From NCBI GenBank assembly GCA_046728075.1, contig JBKPDV010000161.1, forward strand, positions 1-14,063: a DNA stretch of 14,063 nucleotides, written 5' to 3'. This document shows positions 6,905-13,455 of this stretch, piece after piece (position 1 is the stretch's first letter; each line of letters opens with the position of its first letter). The DNA is from JBKPDV01 sp046728075. GTDB taxonomy: Bacteria > Acidobacteriota > Thermoanaerobaculia > UBA5066 > Gp7-AA6. Below the pieces are notes generated by a model. That model was not told the origin of the DNA and did not search any database. It was given only the letters and a program-made list of their open reading frames with translations. The translations under genes were made by a program, and so were the position numbers.

Positions 6905-8117
6905 AGTTATCGTCGTCCTTCTCGACCTTCTTCTTCGTCGGGTCTTCGAGGCAGACCTGCTCGTCCTTGGCGAGGCCGGCCAGGATCTCCACACGCTCGA
7001 GAGTCGCGACACCGGCCTTCACCGGCACGACATCGAAGTATTCCTTCCAGTGGTCCGACAGCCAGATGAACTTGGTGCGTCCCGCCAGGCCCGTCTTGGC
7101 GGCGGAAATCTGCTGCGGCTTCAGGTTCTTCTTCAGACGGTAGGCGACCGTGTCGCCATCCTTGCGCTGCAGCGCTTCCAGCGGAATCGAGATCGCCTTG
7201 TCCCGCTTCTCCCCGAGGATCTCGACGTTCGCGCTCATGCCGGTCCGGTAGGAATCGGCGAGCTCCGCCGGCGTCACTTCGACCTTGAAGACCTTGATCT
7301 TTTCGACGAGATCCGCTGCGGGCGAGACGAAGGTCACCTTCCCGGTGAACACCTTCTGCGGGTAGGCGTCGAGTGTGATTCGGACCGGCTGGCCGACGTG
7401 GACCTTCGCGATATCGACCTCGTTCAAGTTCACGCGGATGATGAGCGATTTCAAGTCCGCCACCGTGAAGAGCACCGTGCCGGCGTTGAAGGAGGAGACG
7501 CCGGAGGTCACCGTCTCGCCGAGCTCGACCCCTTTCTTGATGACGACGCCCGACATCGGCGCCGCGACACGCGCCTTCTGCGACGCCGCGTTGCCGGAGA
7601 TCGGAATCCCGCGGTCCTCGACGATCTGGTAGCGCATCTTTGCCGACTTGAGGACGTCGGTGGCCTGGTCCCGTTTGTTCTTGGCCGCGTTGTAGGCGTC
7701 CTGGCCGATCAGGCCGTTGTCGAAGAGAGACTTCTGATTGGTGAACTCGCGCTCCGCGTCCTGGAGCTTCAGCTCGGCTTGCGTCAGCCCGCCCTGGACG
7801 TCCGAAAGAGTCTGGGCCTGATTGACGTCCGGCTCGATCTCGGCCAGCACGTCTCCGTTCTTCACGACCGCTCCCTCCCGGACGCGCAGCGAGATCACCC
7901 TTCCCGAGACGGCCGACTTCACGTCGACTTTGGTCACGGGATCGACCACCCCAACCTCGCGGACGCTGACTTGGAGGTCTTCCGCCTGGACCTTGCCGAG
8001 CCGGAACGGGCTTGCCGCGGCCTTCGGATCAGGCTTTTCCCGTCCCCGGGCGGCCACGAAGACCCCCCCGATGACGATCGCCCCCAGGGTGACCCACAAC
8101 CAGCGCTTCTTCTTCAT
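6903..8117 (-). CDS. Periplasmic adaptor (HlyD/MacA family) of ABC efflux system
   Basis: A 404-aa membrane-fusion protein that would bridge the inner-membrane permeases to an outer-membrane channel. An N-terminal anchor lies at about 6-23 (WLWVTLGAIVIGGVFVAA). The first lipoyl half follows (VKSAVSGRVISLRVREGAVV, 66-85), then a coiled-coil hairpin of about 100-165 (QAELKLQDAEREF...), the second lipoyl half ARVAAPMSGVVIKKGVELGE (182-201), a beta-barrel region (about 225-310) and a membrane-proximal domain. The C-terminus is highly charged (KKKVEKDDDN). The start at 8117 is well supported: GAGG (8124-8127) lies 6 nt upstream, whereas a longer frame to 8432 would read through intergenic hairpins. 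It is the first gene of the operon. No TolC-like gene is in the window. Confidence 0.92.
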   Translation of the reverse strand: MKKKRWLWVTLGAIVIGGVFVAARGREKPDPKAAASPFRLGKVQAEDLQVSVREVGVVDPVTKVDVKSAVSGRVISLRVREGAVVKNGDVLAEIEPDVNQAQTLSDVQGGLTQAELKLQDAEREFTNQKSLFDNGLIGQDAYNAAKNKRDQATDVLKSAKMRYQIVEDRGIPISGNAASQKARVAAPMSGVVIKKGVELGETVTSGVSSFNAGTVLFTVADLKSLIIRVNLNEVDIAKVHVGQPVRITLDAYPQKVFTGKVTFVSPAADLVEKIKVFKVEVTPAELADSYRTGMSANVEILGEKRDKAISIPLEALQRKDGDTVAYRLKKNLKPQQISAAKTGLAGRTKFIWLSDHWKEYFDVVPVKAGVATLERVEILAGLAKDEQVCLEDPTKKKVEKDDDN

Positions 8118-8127
8118 GAAAAACCTC

Positions 8128-8149
8128 AAAAAGGCCGGCCCCCGCCGGC
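8128..8149 (-). terminator. Terminator-like hairpin in the adaptor leader (possible attenuator)
   Basis: On the minus strand GCCGGC (8144-8149), loop GGGG, GCCGGC (8134-8139) is followed by C and five T residues (8128-8132), a short intrinsic-terminator form. It sits directly upstream of the adaptor's Shine-Dalgarno (8124-8127). It would therefore interrupt or modulate transcription into the operon rather than end an upstream gene. The 6-bp stem is short, so strength is uncertain. Confidence 0.45.
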
Positions 8150-8256
8150 GGTCTGGAGAATCCGAGCCCGATTTGGCCAAGTTGAATGCCCGCCACCTTC
8201 CGATACGCAGATCGGGCCGAAATGTTCGACAGTTGGTCGCGGCGTGAGCGCCGCTA

Positions 8257-8275
8257 GGCGGCGTTCCGCGCCGCC
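8257..8275. other. GC-rich hairpin GGCGGCG-TTCCG-CGCCGCC
   Basis: A perfect 7-bp stem with a 5-nt loop in the gap between the divergent adaptor and synthase-like genes, directly before hairpin repeat copy 2. Copy 1 has a similar GC-rich segment in the equivalent flanking position (about 76-100), so this may be part of a larger composite repeat. Confidence 0.5.
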
Positions 8276-8278
8276 ACA

Positions 8279-8318
8279 GGAACTCCCTCTCCCCCCGGGA
8301 GAGGGGCGGGGTGAGGGC
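8279..8318 (+). repeat. GGGAGAGGG hairpin repeat, copy 2
   Basis: CCCTCTCCC (8285-8293), loop CCC, GGGAGAGGG (8297-8305) gives the same perfect 9-bp stem as copy 1 (34-70) but with a different loop. It is followed by GCGGGGTGAGGGC. It lies in the divergent gap, upstream of the operon on one side and the synthase-like gene on the other. Confidence 0.78.
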
Positions 8319-8372
8319 CTGGCTTGCGCTTTTCCGTTCGGCGTGGTACCCGGGGCCGCCCGCGCCCGCTAC

Positions 8373-8417
8373 AAGAACTCCCCTTCCGGGAGAGGGGGGT
8401 GAGGGCGGGACTTGCGC
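8373..8417 (+). repeat. GGGAGAGGG hairpin repeat, copy 3 (degenerate)
   Basis: AGAACTCCCCTTCC then GGGAGAGGGGGGTGAGGGC, followed by GGGACTTGCGCC, the same flanking word (ACTTGCGCC) that adjoins copy 1 at 71-79. The left arm is shortened, so the stem is imperfect. Together with copy 2 and the hairpin at 8257-8275 it accounts for most of 8240-8417. The rest of the 381-bp gap between 8117 and 8499 shows no gene, and I could not place a firm promoter. Confidence 0.65.
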
Positions 8418-8498
8418 CTTGCAGCCTGGCATGAGGGCCGTTTTCGGCGCCTCCGACCGCTATCGTTTCATCGTCGGTGAGCGGCACTATGAGCTTTC

Positions 8499-10805
8499 GT
8501 GCGGTCGCGCATAATCGCGCCGCGCATGCTCGCCGCCGGCCTGACTATCTTTCTCGGGGCGTTTCTTCTCTTTCAGGTCGAGCCGCTTCTGGCCAAGGCG
8601 ATCCTTCCCTGGTTCGGAGGCGCACCCGCCGTGTGGACGACCTGCATGGTCTTCTTTCAGGTGGCGCTGCTCGCGGGTTACCTCTACGCGCACGCGATCG
8701 TCCGCAGGGTTTCGCCGGGGAGCGCGCGCCGGCTGCACCTCGGGCTCGTCCTTCTTTGCCTCGCCGTCCTCCTCGCTCCGCTGACCTGGGGCAGTCTTCC
8801 GCTGCTTCCCTCGGCCGCGTGGAAACCGCAGGACCCCGCCAACCCGATCGGACGAATCGTGGCGTTGCTCGCGACTCATGTCGGACTGCCGTTTCTCCTG
8901 CTCTCCTCGACAAGTCCGCTGCTCTCGGCCTGGATCGCGCGGGCGCGGGCCGGTTCACCCGTCTACCGTCTCTATGCCGCCTCCAACGTCGGGTCTCTTC
9001 TGGCGCTCGTGACGTATCCGCCGCTGGTGGAACGTTTCCTTCCGCTTCCAAGCCAGGCTCTCGTCTGGACGGCGGCATTCGCGCTCTTCGCGCTCGGAAC
9101 GGTGTTCTGCCTCTGGAGATACCGAGCGACCGCCGAGGGCGCCGCGATCGGTCCCGTCGTCCATCCGCAAACCGAGCGACTCCCGTATGGATTCTGGTTC
9201 GCCGCCTCCGCCTGCGGATCGATCCTTCTGCTCGCCGCGACCAACCAGATGTGTCAGGAAGTCGCCGCGATTCCTTTTCTCTGGGTGCTGCCTCTGGCTC
9301 TCTACCTTCTCTCCTTCGTGCTCGCCTTCGAAAGCGATCGAATCTACCGCCGGGGAATCTTTTTGCCCCTGCTCGCGGTCGCGCTCGGATGGGCGGCGTT
9401 CGTGCTCTTGCGGGGCTACACGGTGCCGATCCGCACCCAGGTCGCTGCGTTCAGCCTGGCCGTCTTTGCCGGCTGCATGGTTTGCCACGGAGAGCTCGCG
9501 CGTTCGCGGCCGTCGGCGGAGAGGCTCACCTCCTTCTACATGACCTTTGCCGCCGGCGGCGCCGCGGGCGGCGTGTTCGTCGCGCTTCTGGCTCCGTTTC
9601 TCTTTCGCGGCTACTGGGAAATCCATCTCGCTCTCTGGCTGACCGGCCTCGTCGCTCTGGCCGCGCTCGCGCGGGATGGCTCCTCGTGGCTGCGCCGCGG
9701 GCGCCCCTGGCCCGCTTTCCTCCTTCTCGCCGCCATGGGTGTCTTCACCTATCTGGCGCGGGACCCGAAGTTCTTCGATTCGGGGCTGACCCGTCTGCGC
9801 GAGGCCTTCTCGACGCACACGGCTCTTCTGGCCCTGGCCGGCGGAGCGGCGGCTGTGCTGTTCCTCTTTCGCATGCGGTTGCTCTCCGCTCGCGGACGGC
9901 CGTGGTTTGCCGGCGCTTGTCTGGCGGGAGCCCTCGTCCTGTTGGCTGTGACGCTCGTTTCCGAGATTCAAGAGTTTCTCGTCGCGGCCATTTCGATCTC
10001 GCGCAATTTCTACGGCGTGTTGACGGTCGACAAGATCAATCCCGACGACCCGGCGACCGTGCACCTGCAGCTGCGCCATGGCCGCATCGTGCACGGCTTC
10101 CAATACCTCGACGCGAAGAAGCGACGGACGCCGACGACTTACTACACCGAGCAGAGCGGAATCGGTCTGGCGCTGCTCCATCATCCGCGGCGCGCGGCGG
10201 GGCCTCTGCGGATCGGAGTGATCGGGCTGGGCGCCGGAACGATCGCCTCCTACGGCCGGTTCGGCGACCTCTATCGGTTCTACGAGATCAACCCCGCGGT
10301 GATCGCCCTGTCGTCCGGACCGGCGAGCCTCTTTACGTATCTGCGCGACAGCCCCGCGCTCATCCAGGTCGTCCGAGGAGACGCGCGTCTGTCGCTCGAA
10401 CGGGAAGAGCGAGAGCGCGCAACGCAGGATTTCGACGTGCTCGCGGTGGACGCCTTCACGAGCGACGCGATCCCGGTGCATTTGTTGACGCGGCAGGCGA
10501 TCTCGGTCGATCTCGCGCACCTGTCGCGCCCCGACGGGATTCTCGCGGTGCACATCTCCAACCGGCAGCTCGATTTGGAGCCGGTCGTTCGCGCCATCGC
10601 CCGCTCGCTCCATCTCTCGATGTGCGTCGTGGACCGGAAAGGAGAGGGGGAAGCCGTCTGGGGGACCACCTGGGTGCTGCTTGCCCGGGATGGGCGCGTC
10701 CTGGCACAGCCCGAGATTGCCCGCGGGTGTGCGCGCAAAGAGACGGGGCCAACCGTGCGCGTCTGGACCGATGACGACAGCAGCCTCTTTGAGGTGCTCA
10801 AGTGA
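8499..10805 (+). CDS. Multi-pass membrane protein with C-terminal spermidine synthase-like domain
   Basis: A 768-aa fusion. Residues about 10-500 are a chain of hydrophobic helices with the conserved start FLGAFLLFQVEPLLAKAILPW and PAVWTTCMVFFQ, as in proteins annotated fused MFS/spermidine synthase. Residues about 515-768 form a Rossmann methyltransferase-like domain. Its motifs are IGLGAGT (575-581), the acidic YEINP (595-599), GDAR (627-630) and VDAFTSDAIP (650-659), where Asp651 or Asp656 would match the catalytic aspartate of aminopropyltransferases. The glycine motif lacks the GGGDG aspartate of true spermidine synthases, so polyamine synthesis is not assured. The GTG at 8499 is preferred (GAG 5 nt upstream); an ATG at 8526 is the alternative. 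Its TGA (10803-10805) lies in a heptamer-like unit, and the Nudix gene follows 29 bp on in the same direction. Confidence 0.88.
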   Translation: MRSRIIAPRMLAAGLTIFLGAFLLFQVEPLLAKAILPWFGGAPAVWTTCMVFFQVALLAGYLYAHAIVRRVSPGSARRLHLGLVLLCLAVLLAPLTWGSLPLLPSAAWKPQDPANPIGRIVALLATHVGLPFLLLSSTSPLLSAWIARARAGSPVYRLYAASNVGSLLALVTYPPLVERFLPLPSQALVWTAAFALFALGTVFCLWRYRATAEGAAIGPVVHPQTERLPYGFWFAASACGSILLLAATNQMCQEVAAIPFLWVLPLALYLLSFVLAFESDRIYRRGIFLPLLAVALGWAAFVLLRGYTVPIRTQVAAFSLAVFAGCMVCHGELARSRPSAERLTSFYMTFAAGGAAGGVFVALLAPFLFRGYWEIHLALWLTGLVALAALARDGSSWLRRGRPWPAFLLLAAMGVFTYLARDPKFFDSGLTRLREAFSTHTALLALAGGAAAVLFLFRMRLLSARGRPWFAGACLAGALVLLAVTLVSEIQEFLVAAISISRNFYGVLTVDKINPDDPATVHLQLRHGRIVHGFQYLDAKKRRTPTTYYTEQSGIGLALLHHPRRAAGPLRIGVIGLGAGTIASYGRFGDLYRFYEINPAVIALSSGPASLFTYLRDSPALIQVVRGDARLSLEREERERATQDFDVLAVDAFTSDAIPVHLLTRQAISVDLAHLSRPDGILAVHISNRQLDLEPVVRAIARSLHLSMCVVDRKGEGEAVWGTTWVLLARDGRVLAQPEIARGCARKETGPTVRVWTDDDSSLFEVLK

Positions 10806-10840
10806 CTGGGGTAGTGACGAGTGACAAGTGACAAGTGATC
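10801..10840 (+). repeat. Heptanucleotide tract 2
   Basis: AGTGACT (10801-10807) contains the upstream stop codon. After a 5-nt break come AGTGACG, AGTGACA, AGTGACA and AGTGATC in perfect 7-nt phase (10813-10840). The last unit supplies the GTG start and second codon of the Nudix gene. The units differ from those of tract 1 by one or two bases after rotation (AAGTGAC versus AACTGAC). Confidence 0.85.
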
Positions 10841-11392
10841 GATAAGAAGCATGTCCTCGAGGAGCTCGCCCGGTACGTCCCGGGAGACGAAGCCGAGGCG
10901 GCATCGCTGGCGAAGATCCGCGATCTACTGACGCGGGCACCCGACCCGTTCACGCGCAAGCAGACGGAGCACATCACGGCGAGCGCGGTCGTCGCGCGGC
11001 CGGACGGCTCGGCCTTTCTGCTCGTCCACCACCGGCGGCTCGACCGGTGGCTCCAGCCGGGAGGCCACATCGAGCCCGAAGACGAGTCCACGCTGGCCGC
11101 CGCGCTTCGCGAGGCTCGCGAGGAGACGGGGATCGCTTCCTTCCGGGCGCCGCTCGGTGACCGGATCCTGGACCTCGACGTCCATCCCATCCCGGCGTTC
11201 CCCGATCGGCCCCCGCACGTGCACTTCGACCTGCGCTACGTCGCGACGACGCTGGGCGATCCGCCGCCGCATCCCTCCGACGAAGTTCTCGCGGCCCGCT
11301 GGTTCGGGCTGCCGGAAACTCCCGCCGCCGGGGTGGACGCCTCGCTCGCCCGAGCGTTGAAGAAAGCGGAGGCGCTCCTGGCGACGCCCTAG
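10835..11392 (+). CDS. Nudix hydrolase
   Basis: A 185-aa cytoplasmic enzyme that should cleave a nucleoside diphosphate linked to another group, using divalent metal. The Nudix box spans about 76-100: GGHIEPEDE followed by STLAAAL and REAREETGI, with metal-binding Glu residues at 93, 96 and 97. The spacing from the box glycine to the first Glu is one residue longer than the classical G-x5-E, as in Nudix subfamilies with a WLQPGGH lead-in (72-78 here). An N-terminal extension of about 45 residues precedes the fold (HITASAVVARPDGSAFLLVHHRR). The only possible start is the GTG at 10835, because a TGA lies in frame at 10829-10831. That GTG is inside the heptamer tract and has no good Shine-Dalgarno. 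A palindrome, GCCCTAGGGC (11386-11395), spans the stop codon. The substrate is unknown. Confidence 0.92.
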   Translation: MIDKKHVLEELARYVPGDEAEAASLAKIRDLLTRAPDPFTRKQTEHITASAVVARPDGSAFLLVHHRRLDRWLQPGGHIEPEDESTLAAALREAREETGIASFRAPLGDRILDLDVHPIPAFPDRPPHVHFDLRYVATTLGDPPPHPSDEVLAARWFGLPETPAAGVDASLARALKKAEALLATP

Positions 11393-11433
11393 GGCTAAGG
11401 CAACAATCTATATATTGTAATCTCCACAGATCA

Positions 11434-11862
11434 TCAAGACACGCCTTGAGCCCAACGTCCCATGAGCCCGCGGATCCTGGGCAGATACTCGGCGGCCCCG
11501 GGCGCCGCGCGCGCGACGGACTCGAGGCTACCCAGATAGCGGGGGAGGCCGAAGGCGGACCGAACCACGTCCAGATGGGACTCCAGCTTGGCGTAAACCG
11601 CCAGGTGCTCCGTATTGGCGTCGTGGAAGAGCTCAGCTCCGATGGCGCCATGCACCACGAGTGAGCACGCCATGTCCCAGTAAGTCGTCACCATTCGGTA
11701 CTTCGCGCTCTCGGCAAAGCCGCTTCGCATCAGCCCGATAATTTCCGCCGCGTCCCGCGGCGCGAATCGCGTGACGAACCAGGATCTCGCCTCCCGCAGG
11801 CTCCCCTCCCGGCGAAGCTCGTAGAGCCGGAGGAGGAGCGCGGCCTGCGCCTGCACGCTCAT
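11434..11862 (-). CDS. Uncharacterised protein, 142 aa, last gene of the TetR operon
   Basis: I cannot name the family. The protein appears soluble and mostly helical, with an N-terminal AALLLRLYELRREGSLREAR helix, then WFVTRFAPRDAAEIIGLM (28-45), a conserved-looking YRMVTTYWDMACSLVV (55-70), and a C-terminal helix ending RGLMGRWAQGVS. There is no signal peptide, cysteine motif or obvious catalytic triad. Its ATG (11860-11862) overlaps the TGA of the hydrolase (11859-11861) by the ATGA arrangement, so translation is very likely coupled and the two proteins probably act together. It ends 41 bp from the convergent Nudix gene. Codon use matches its neighbours. Confidence 0.8.
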   Translation of the reverse strand: MSVQAQAALLLRLYELRREGSLREARSWFVTRFAPRDAAEIIGLMRSGFAESAKYRMVTTYWDMACSLVVHGAIGAELFHDANTEHLAVYAKLESHLDVVRSAFGLPRYLGSLESVARAAPGAAEYLPRIRGLMGRWAQGVS

Positions 11863-12752
11863 CGACGGAATCCCTTCCGGCTGACGACCTCCTCGAACAG
11901 GAACGAAACTGCCTGCGAGACGACCTGCGGATCGTGGACGATGCGCCGATGACCGAGACCCTGAGTCGTCACCAGTTGCGCGCCCGGCCAGGCCCGCGCG
12001 ATCGAATCGCCGTCAGTCCACGCGACATCCGTGTCGTCGCGGTCGTGAAAGACGAGCAGCGGCATCGCCAGAGAGGTCACGCGCGGCGGCACGTCGAACT
12101 CATCCCAGCGGAATCCAAATTTGCGCTCGAGGCGTTGCTCCATGAGCTCGCGGACAGCCGGGGAGATCGCCAGCATCTCCGCGAAGCGCCGGGAGAAGTC
12201 GCCCGGGTGAGCGGCCGGGGCGAGAAAGACGGCCCGCTCGGCCCGTAAGCCGCGCGCCATCGCCAGAGCGGCGGCGGCTCCTCCCATCGAATGCGCCACC
12301 ACGGCGCGAACGGGGCCATACGAGGATGCGACGGCCGAGAGCGCCTCGAGGAACTGGGGAAGGGAGGAGAGGCGCCCGGCGGATTCGCCGTGTCCGGGAG
12401 CGTCGAAGGTCACCGCCGCACATCCGGCCGCGACGATCGGCTCGACGAAAGAGCCCAGACGGGCTCCGCGGCTGCCCCAGCCGTGGACGAGCAGGATCGC
12501 GGGCCCGTCTCCCCATCGCCAGGTCGCGAGTCTTCCGGATGTCGTTTTCAGGAAGCGCAGCCGCCCCGCTCCGAGCACCTGCCGCTCGAAATCGGACGTG
12601 CGGCGGCGCGGGGCGAGACGGAAGAGAGCGCCCGCCGCGCGCGCCGCAAGAGCGGGCGCCACGAGACCTCCCGCTCGGAACGCGATGCGCAGAGAGCGGA
12701 CCATCGGAGGAATTCGGGCAGTCCGGTCTCCGGCAGACGAGGTCTTGTTCAC
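11859..12752 (-). CDS. Alpha/beta-hydrolase fold protein
   Basis: A 297-aa probable serine hydrolase (esterase, lipase or similar). The oxyanion-loop motif HGWG is at 90-93, DAPGHGES at 117-124, the nucleophile elbow AHSMGG has Ser155, the acid is Asp239 or Asp240 in FHDRDDTDV, and the base is His268 in GLGHRR. All triad positions are present. The first 80 residues are arginine/alanine rich, with RLAPRRRTSDFERQVLGAG preceding the core; a hydrophobic patch (GGLVAPALAARAAGALF, 28-44) is not a clear signal peptide. The start is a GTG at 12752 whose last bases overlap the TetR TGA (GTGA), an arrangement that supports it over the ATG at 12704. The substrate is unknown. Co-transcription with a TetR regulator suggests ligand-induced expression. 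Confidence 0.9.
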   Translation of the reverse strand: MNKTSSAGDRTARIPPMVRSLRIAFRAGGLVAPALAARAAGALFRLAPRRRTSDFERQVLGAGRLRFLKTTSGRLATWRWGDGPAILLVHGWGSRGARLGSFVEPIVAAGCAAVTFDAPGHGESAGRLSSLPQFLEALSAVASSYGPVRAVVAHSMGGAAAALAMARGLRAERAVFLAPAAHPGDFSRRFAEMLAISPAVRELMEQRLERKFGFRWDEFDVPPRVTSLAMPLLVFHDRDDTDVAWTDGDSIARAWPGAQLVTTQGLGHRRIVHDPQVVSQAVSFLFEEVVSRKGFRR

Positions 12753-13375
12753 GCCGGGTGCCCTCTTCGTCGAGCTCTGTCTCGGGAAGGGCGCGCGGCG
12801 GCGAGCAGACCCTCGAACCCCGCGTACGCGCGGGCCTCGGCCGCCGGGTCTTTGAGCAGGCGCGACGCGTGGTGGTAGCCGAGCATGACGGCGTAGAGGT
12901 CATGCGCGAACTGCTCGGGGTCCACGTCCGATCGAAAATCTCCCCGGCCGACGCCGCTCTCGAAGACGTTGGCTATGAGCGTCAGGAAGTCGCGCTGGGT
13001 TTGCACGAGTCTTCGCCGAACGGGACCGGGCCGGTCATCCAGTTCGACGGCGGCGGCCACGAAGAGGCACCCTCCGGGCGTCTTCTGCGACCTGGCCCAC
13101 TCGAGCCAGCGGCGGAAGAGCGAGCGCAGCCGCGGCTCGCCGCGCGGCTCGGCCAGGGCCGGCTTGACCACCATCGCGACGAACTGCTCGGCGGTCGTCT
13201 CCAGGACCTGGATCTGCAGCGCTTCCTTGGACCGGAAGTGCGCGAAGAGGCCGCTCTTGGAGAGGTTCAGGTCCTCGGCCAGCCGCCCGATCGACAGTCC
13301 CTCGAGCCCCACCCGCCGGGCGAGCCTCGAAGCGTGGTCCAGGATCGCCCCCCGCGTCGCCTCTCCCTTGCGCAT
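12749..13375 (-). CDS. TetR/AcrR-family transcriptional regulator
   Basis: A 208-aa one-component repressor. The N-terminal helix-turn-helix covers about 5-52: RGAILDHASRLARRVGLEGL, then SIGRLAEDLNLSKSGLFAHF (28-47) with the recognition helix at about 39-47, and the usual RSKEAL exit. The C-terminal ligand and dimer domain contains GGCLFVAAAVELDDRPGPVR (101-120) and a final YAVMLGYHHASRLLKDP segment. The ATG at 13375 is chosen; the longer frame to 13438 would translate the palindromic operator. It overlaps the downstream hydrolase gene by 4 nt and is first in a three-gene operon. A perfect palindrome within its own promoter indicates self-repression. The inducer is unknown; a hydrophobic or ester substrate of the hydrolase is a reasonable guess. 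Confidence 0.93.
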   Translation of the reverse strand: MRKGEATRGAILDHASRLARRVGLEGLSIGRLAEDLNLSKSGLFAHFRSKEALQIQVLETTAEQFVAMVVKPALAEPRGEPRLRSLFRRWLEWARSQKTPGGCLFVAAAVELDDRPGPVRRRLVQTQRDFLTLIANVFESGVGRGDFRSDVDPEQFAHDLYAVMLGYHHASRLLKDPAAEARAYAGFEGLLAAARPSRDRARRRGHPA

Positions 13376-13381
13376 GACGCT

Positions 13382-13410
13382 ATAAAAGCACGAACGTTCG
13401 TTTTTTACAA
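13382..13410 (-). promoter_or_regulatory. TetR-operon promoter with embedded palindromic operator
   Basis: On the minus strand TTGTAA (13405-13410) and TTTTAT (13382-13387) are separated by 17 nt, each matching 4 of 6 consensus bases. The spacer contains the perfect 12-bp palindrome ACGAACGTTCGT (13390-13401), a typical TetR-family operator form. Bound repressor would block both boxes. The expected transcription start, about 6-7 nt past the -10 box, falls on or next to the ATG at 13375, so the transcript may be leaderless; no Shine-Dalgarno is seen. Confidence 0.65.
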
Positions 13411-13423
13411 GCTTTGTCCCTCC

Positions 13424-13451
13424 ATCACAAATCACCAATCACAAATCGCAA
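13424..13451. repeat. Heptanucleotide tract 3
   Basis: ATCACAA, ATCACCA, ATCACAA, ATCGCAA in perfect 7-nt phase, ending 4 bp before the MATE stop codon (13456-13458). Read on the other strand the units become TTGTGAT, i.e. GTGATT- rotations related to the GTGACAA units of tract 2. It lies between the MATE gene and the TetR promoter. Confidence 0.82.
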
Positions 13452-13455
13452 ATGC

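Noticed and set aside
8118..8432. N-terminal extension of the adaptor up to 8432
   Set aside because: It would translate the GGGAGAGGG repeat and the leader hairpin; the start at 8117 has GAGG at good spacing and begins the membrane anchor.
8477..10774. Long + strand frame overlapping the synthase-like gene, and a long - strand frame at 8955-10940
   Set aside because: Both give Arg/Ser/Pro-rich products without domains, while the 8499-10805 frame shows clear membrane helices and SAM motifs.
10813..10840. CRISPR-like array
   Set aside because: Units are 7 nt with no spacers and no cas genes nearby.
11403..11418. ACAAT-CTATAT-ATTGT hairpin between the Nudix and 142-aa genes as a terminator
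   Set aside because: A 5-bp AT-rich stem is too weak to claim, though an undetected terminator in this 41-bp convergent gap is plausible.
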